From Lycorma delicatula (Eukaryota; Arthropoda; Insecta; Hemiptera; Fulgoridae): a stretch of DNA of 64,000 nt. A model generated the notes under the pieces. The model searched no databases and had not been told where the DNA came from. It saw only the letters and a list, made by a program, of their open reading frames with translations. The translations under genes and the position numbers were made by a program. Of the stretch, positions 62,765 through 64,000 are shown piece after piece (within the stretch, counting starts at the first letter, position 1; every line of letters starts with the position of its first letter). The stretch covers positions 136,409,036 to 136,473,035 of the forward strand of contig NC_134458.1 of the NCBI RefSeq assembly GCF_047948215.1. Reading direction: 5' to 3'.

Positions 62765-64000
62765 AAAAGTTACTGAAAATTTGAAAAGAAAATTATTATA
62801 ACATTTGTAATACAATTGTATACAATCATACATTTTGAAAAAAAACAATCTCATAGTTATACATACAAAAAAAGAAAACAAATTATAATATTTGTATTGT
62901 AAATTATCAATATTATTTATTAACACAAATAATTGCAATATATATATAAAACAAGAAACTGATTCGAATTCTTATACTTTAAATAAAATATGTAGTCATT
63001 ATTTTATAAATTTGTTAATAAAATTATTAAATTATTTGTTTAATACAATTATTATTAAATTTATGAACAGTATTGTAACTGTTATTATTATTATTGTTAT
63101 TTTTAAAAGATTCGTATACGCTCCAGTAATTAAATAATTATTTACTATTATAATGGTAATAAAAAAAAAAAAATAGGATTAATTAATTAACATAATTTTT
63201 AAAAGCATAATATTGTAATTAAGATTTGAGGAATAAAAATGTATTTTATATGTTGTAATATTATATTTTTATTTCGTCACAATGCGTTTGAAAAATCTTT
63301 CAGTATACCCGTAGATTATAAAAATTGTTATGGATTATTATTTACAATAATATTAATAATAAATTTTAAAAATCAATTAATTAAAACAAGTATTAACTAT
63401 TTTTAATATTATAATTCAAACATAAATCGGATATGTGTAATATACTTAAGACAAAATAAAAAGCCTATTAATTGCTTAAATTACTTATATATGTGCAGTC
63501 TGTATTTACAAATGATATGTATATATATATATATCTTTTTATTTTAATAAAATATAATTAACTTAAGAAGAAAAAAGTTAAATTAATTTCAGTCGGCATT
63601 ATTTAAATCCAAAAATTTGTATTTGCCAAAACTGGACAAAAAAAATTTTGTACACCACGTTAAATACAAGATAAGGATGACGTTTTAAAAATTTGGAATT
63701 TTTTAGTTAAGCATAAGAAATTAGATGAAAAATAAACTAGAATTTAGGAAGATCATTTTTATTACTTTAATAATATTAATAGTGGCAATAATAACTATAT
63801 AATCACGATTAAATTTGCTTTTCATACACTTTTTTTTAATAATATATCAATAAATTTTTCACAAAAATATTTGGCTTTAAATTATGAATTTCTTTAAAAT
63901 TATTATTTAAACGTAATAAATAGTAATATGATGCTTTATACAGCTCCCAATAATAATATTGGCAAATATTCACAGATAACCAAAATATGGTAACCGAACC

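Larger units (their letters stand above)
61741..64000 (+). other. distal 3' UTR / downstream AT-rich DNA
   Basis: Very AT-rich sequence with ATG/GAT (62501-62539) and TTA (62730-62764) trinucleotide runs. AATAAA at about 62091-62096 and again near 62223-62231 are candidate polyadenylation signals, but AATAAA is common by chance here, so the transcript end is not fixed. No other gene seen to the window end. Confidence 0.45.

Noticed and set aside
1..64000. CRISPR arrays, bacterial operons or viral genes
   Set aside because: No spaced direct repeats of the CRISPR type, no ribosome-binding-site/operon layout and no viral protein motif were seen; all signals are those of an insect nuclear genome.

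Overview
This window looks like AT-rich insect nuclear DNA, probably from a hemipteran or related insect; the order is inferred only from the repeat style. It holds one recognisable cellular gene: the 3' part of a teashirt/tiptop-type zinc finger gene on the + strand. Two coding exons are visible, 55660-55828 and 58072-61468. They are joined in frame by a 2.2 kb intron. The exon carrying the start codon was not found and probably lies upstream of the window. The large exon encodes four well separated C2H2 fingers, a PLDLS CtBP-type motif and a cluster of SUMO-consensus lysines.

The roughly 55 kb upstream (1-55659) has no convincing host gene. It looks like the long intron and regulatory landscape expected for a developmental selector gene. 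AT-rich filler and microsatellites alternate with islands of higher GC and purine/pyrimidine skew, near 1.6-2.1, 5.3-6.1, 8.0-8.8, 11.0-11.5, 25.2-25.8, 27.5-28.3, 35.9-36.2, 40.8-41.6, 42.1-42.4, 44.2-44.9, 47.3-47.9, 50.5-51.0 and 57.4-58.0 kb. The island at 8.0-8.8 kb has a dense cluster of TGATTNAT sites of the Exd/Hox type.

Transposon relics are scattered through the desert. They include a broken mariner (1-957), a LINE with an RNase H domain (15940-17212) and a second 3' end of the same LINE family (32831-33012). There is also a LINE C-terminal remnant on the minus strand (43261-43640), tRNA-derived SINE copies, one SINE with an intact target-site duplication inside the tiptop intron (56404-56716), a hAT-like MITE (52300-52581) and a fold-back element (26730-26898).

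Structures with no simple explanation include an exact 133-bp direct repeat (19412-19544 and 20519-20651), a perfect 21-bp-arm hairpin (52727-52773), and a fold-back whose two arms carry a motif resembling part of a hammerhead core. I found no tRNA gene, rRNA gene, CRISPR array or prokaryotic feature.
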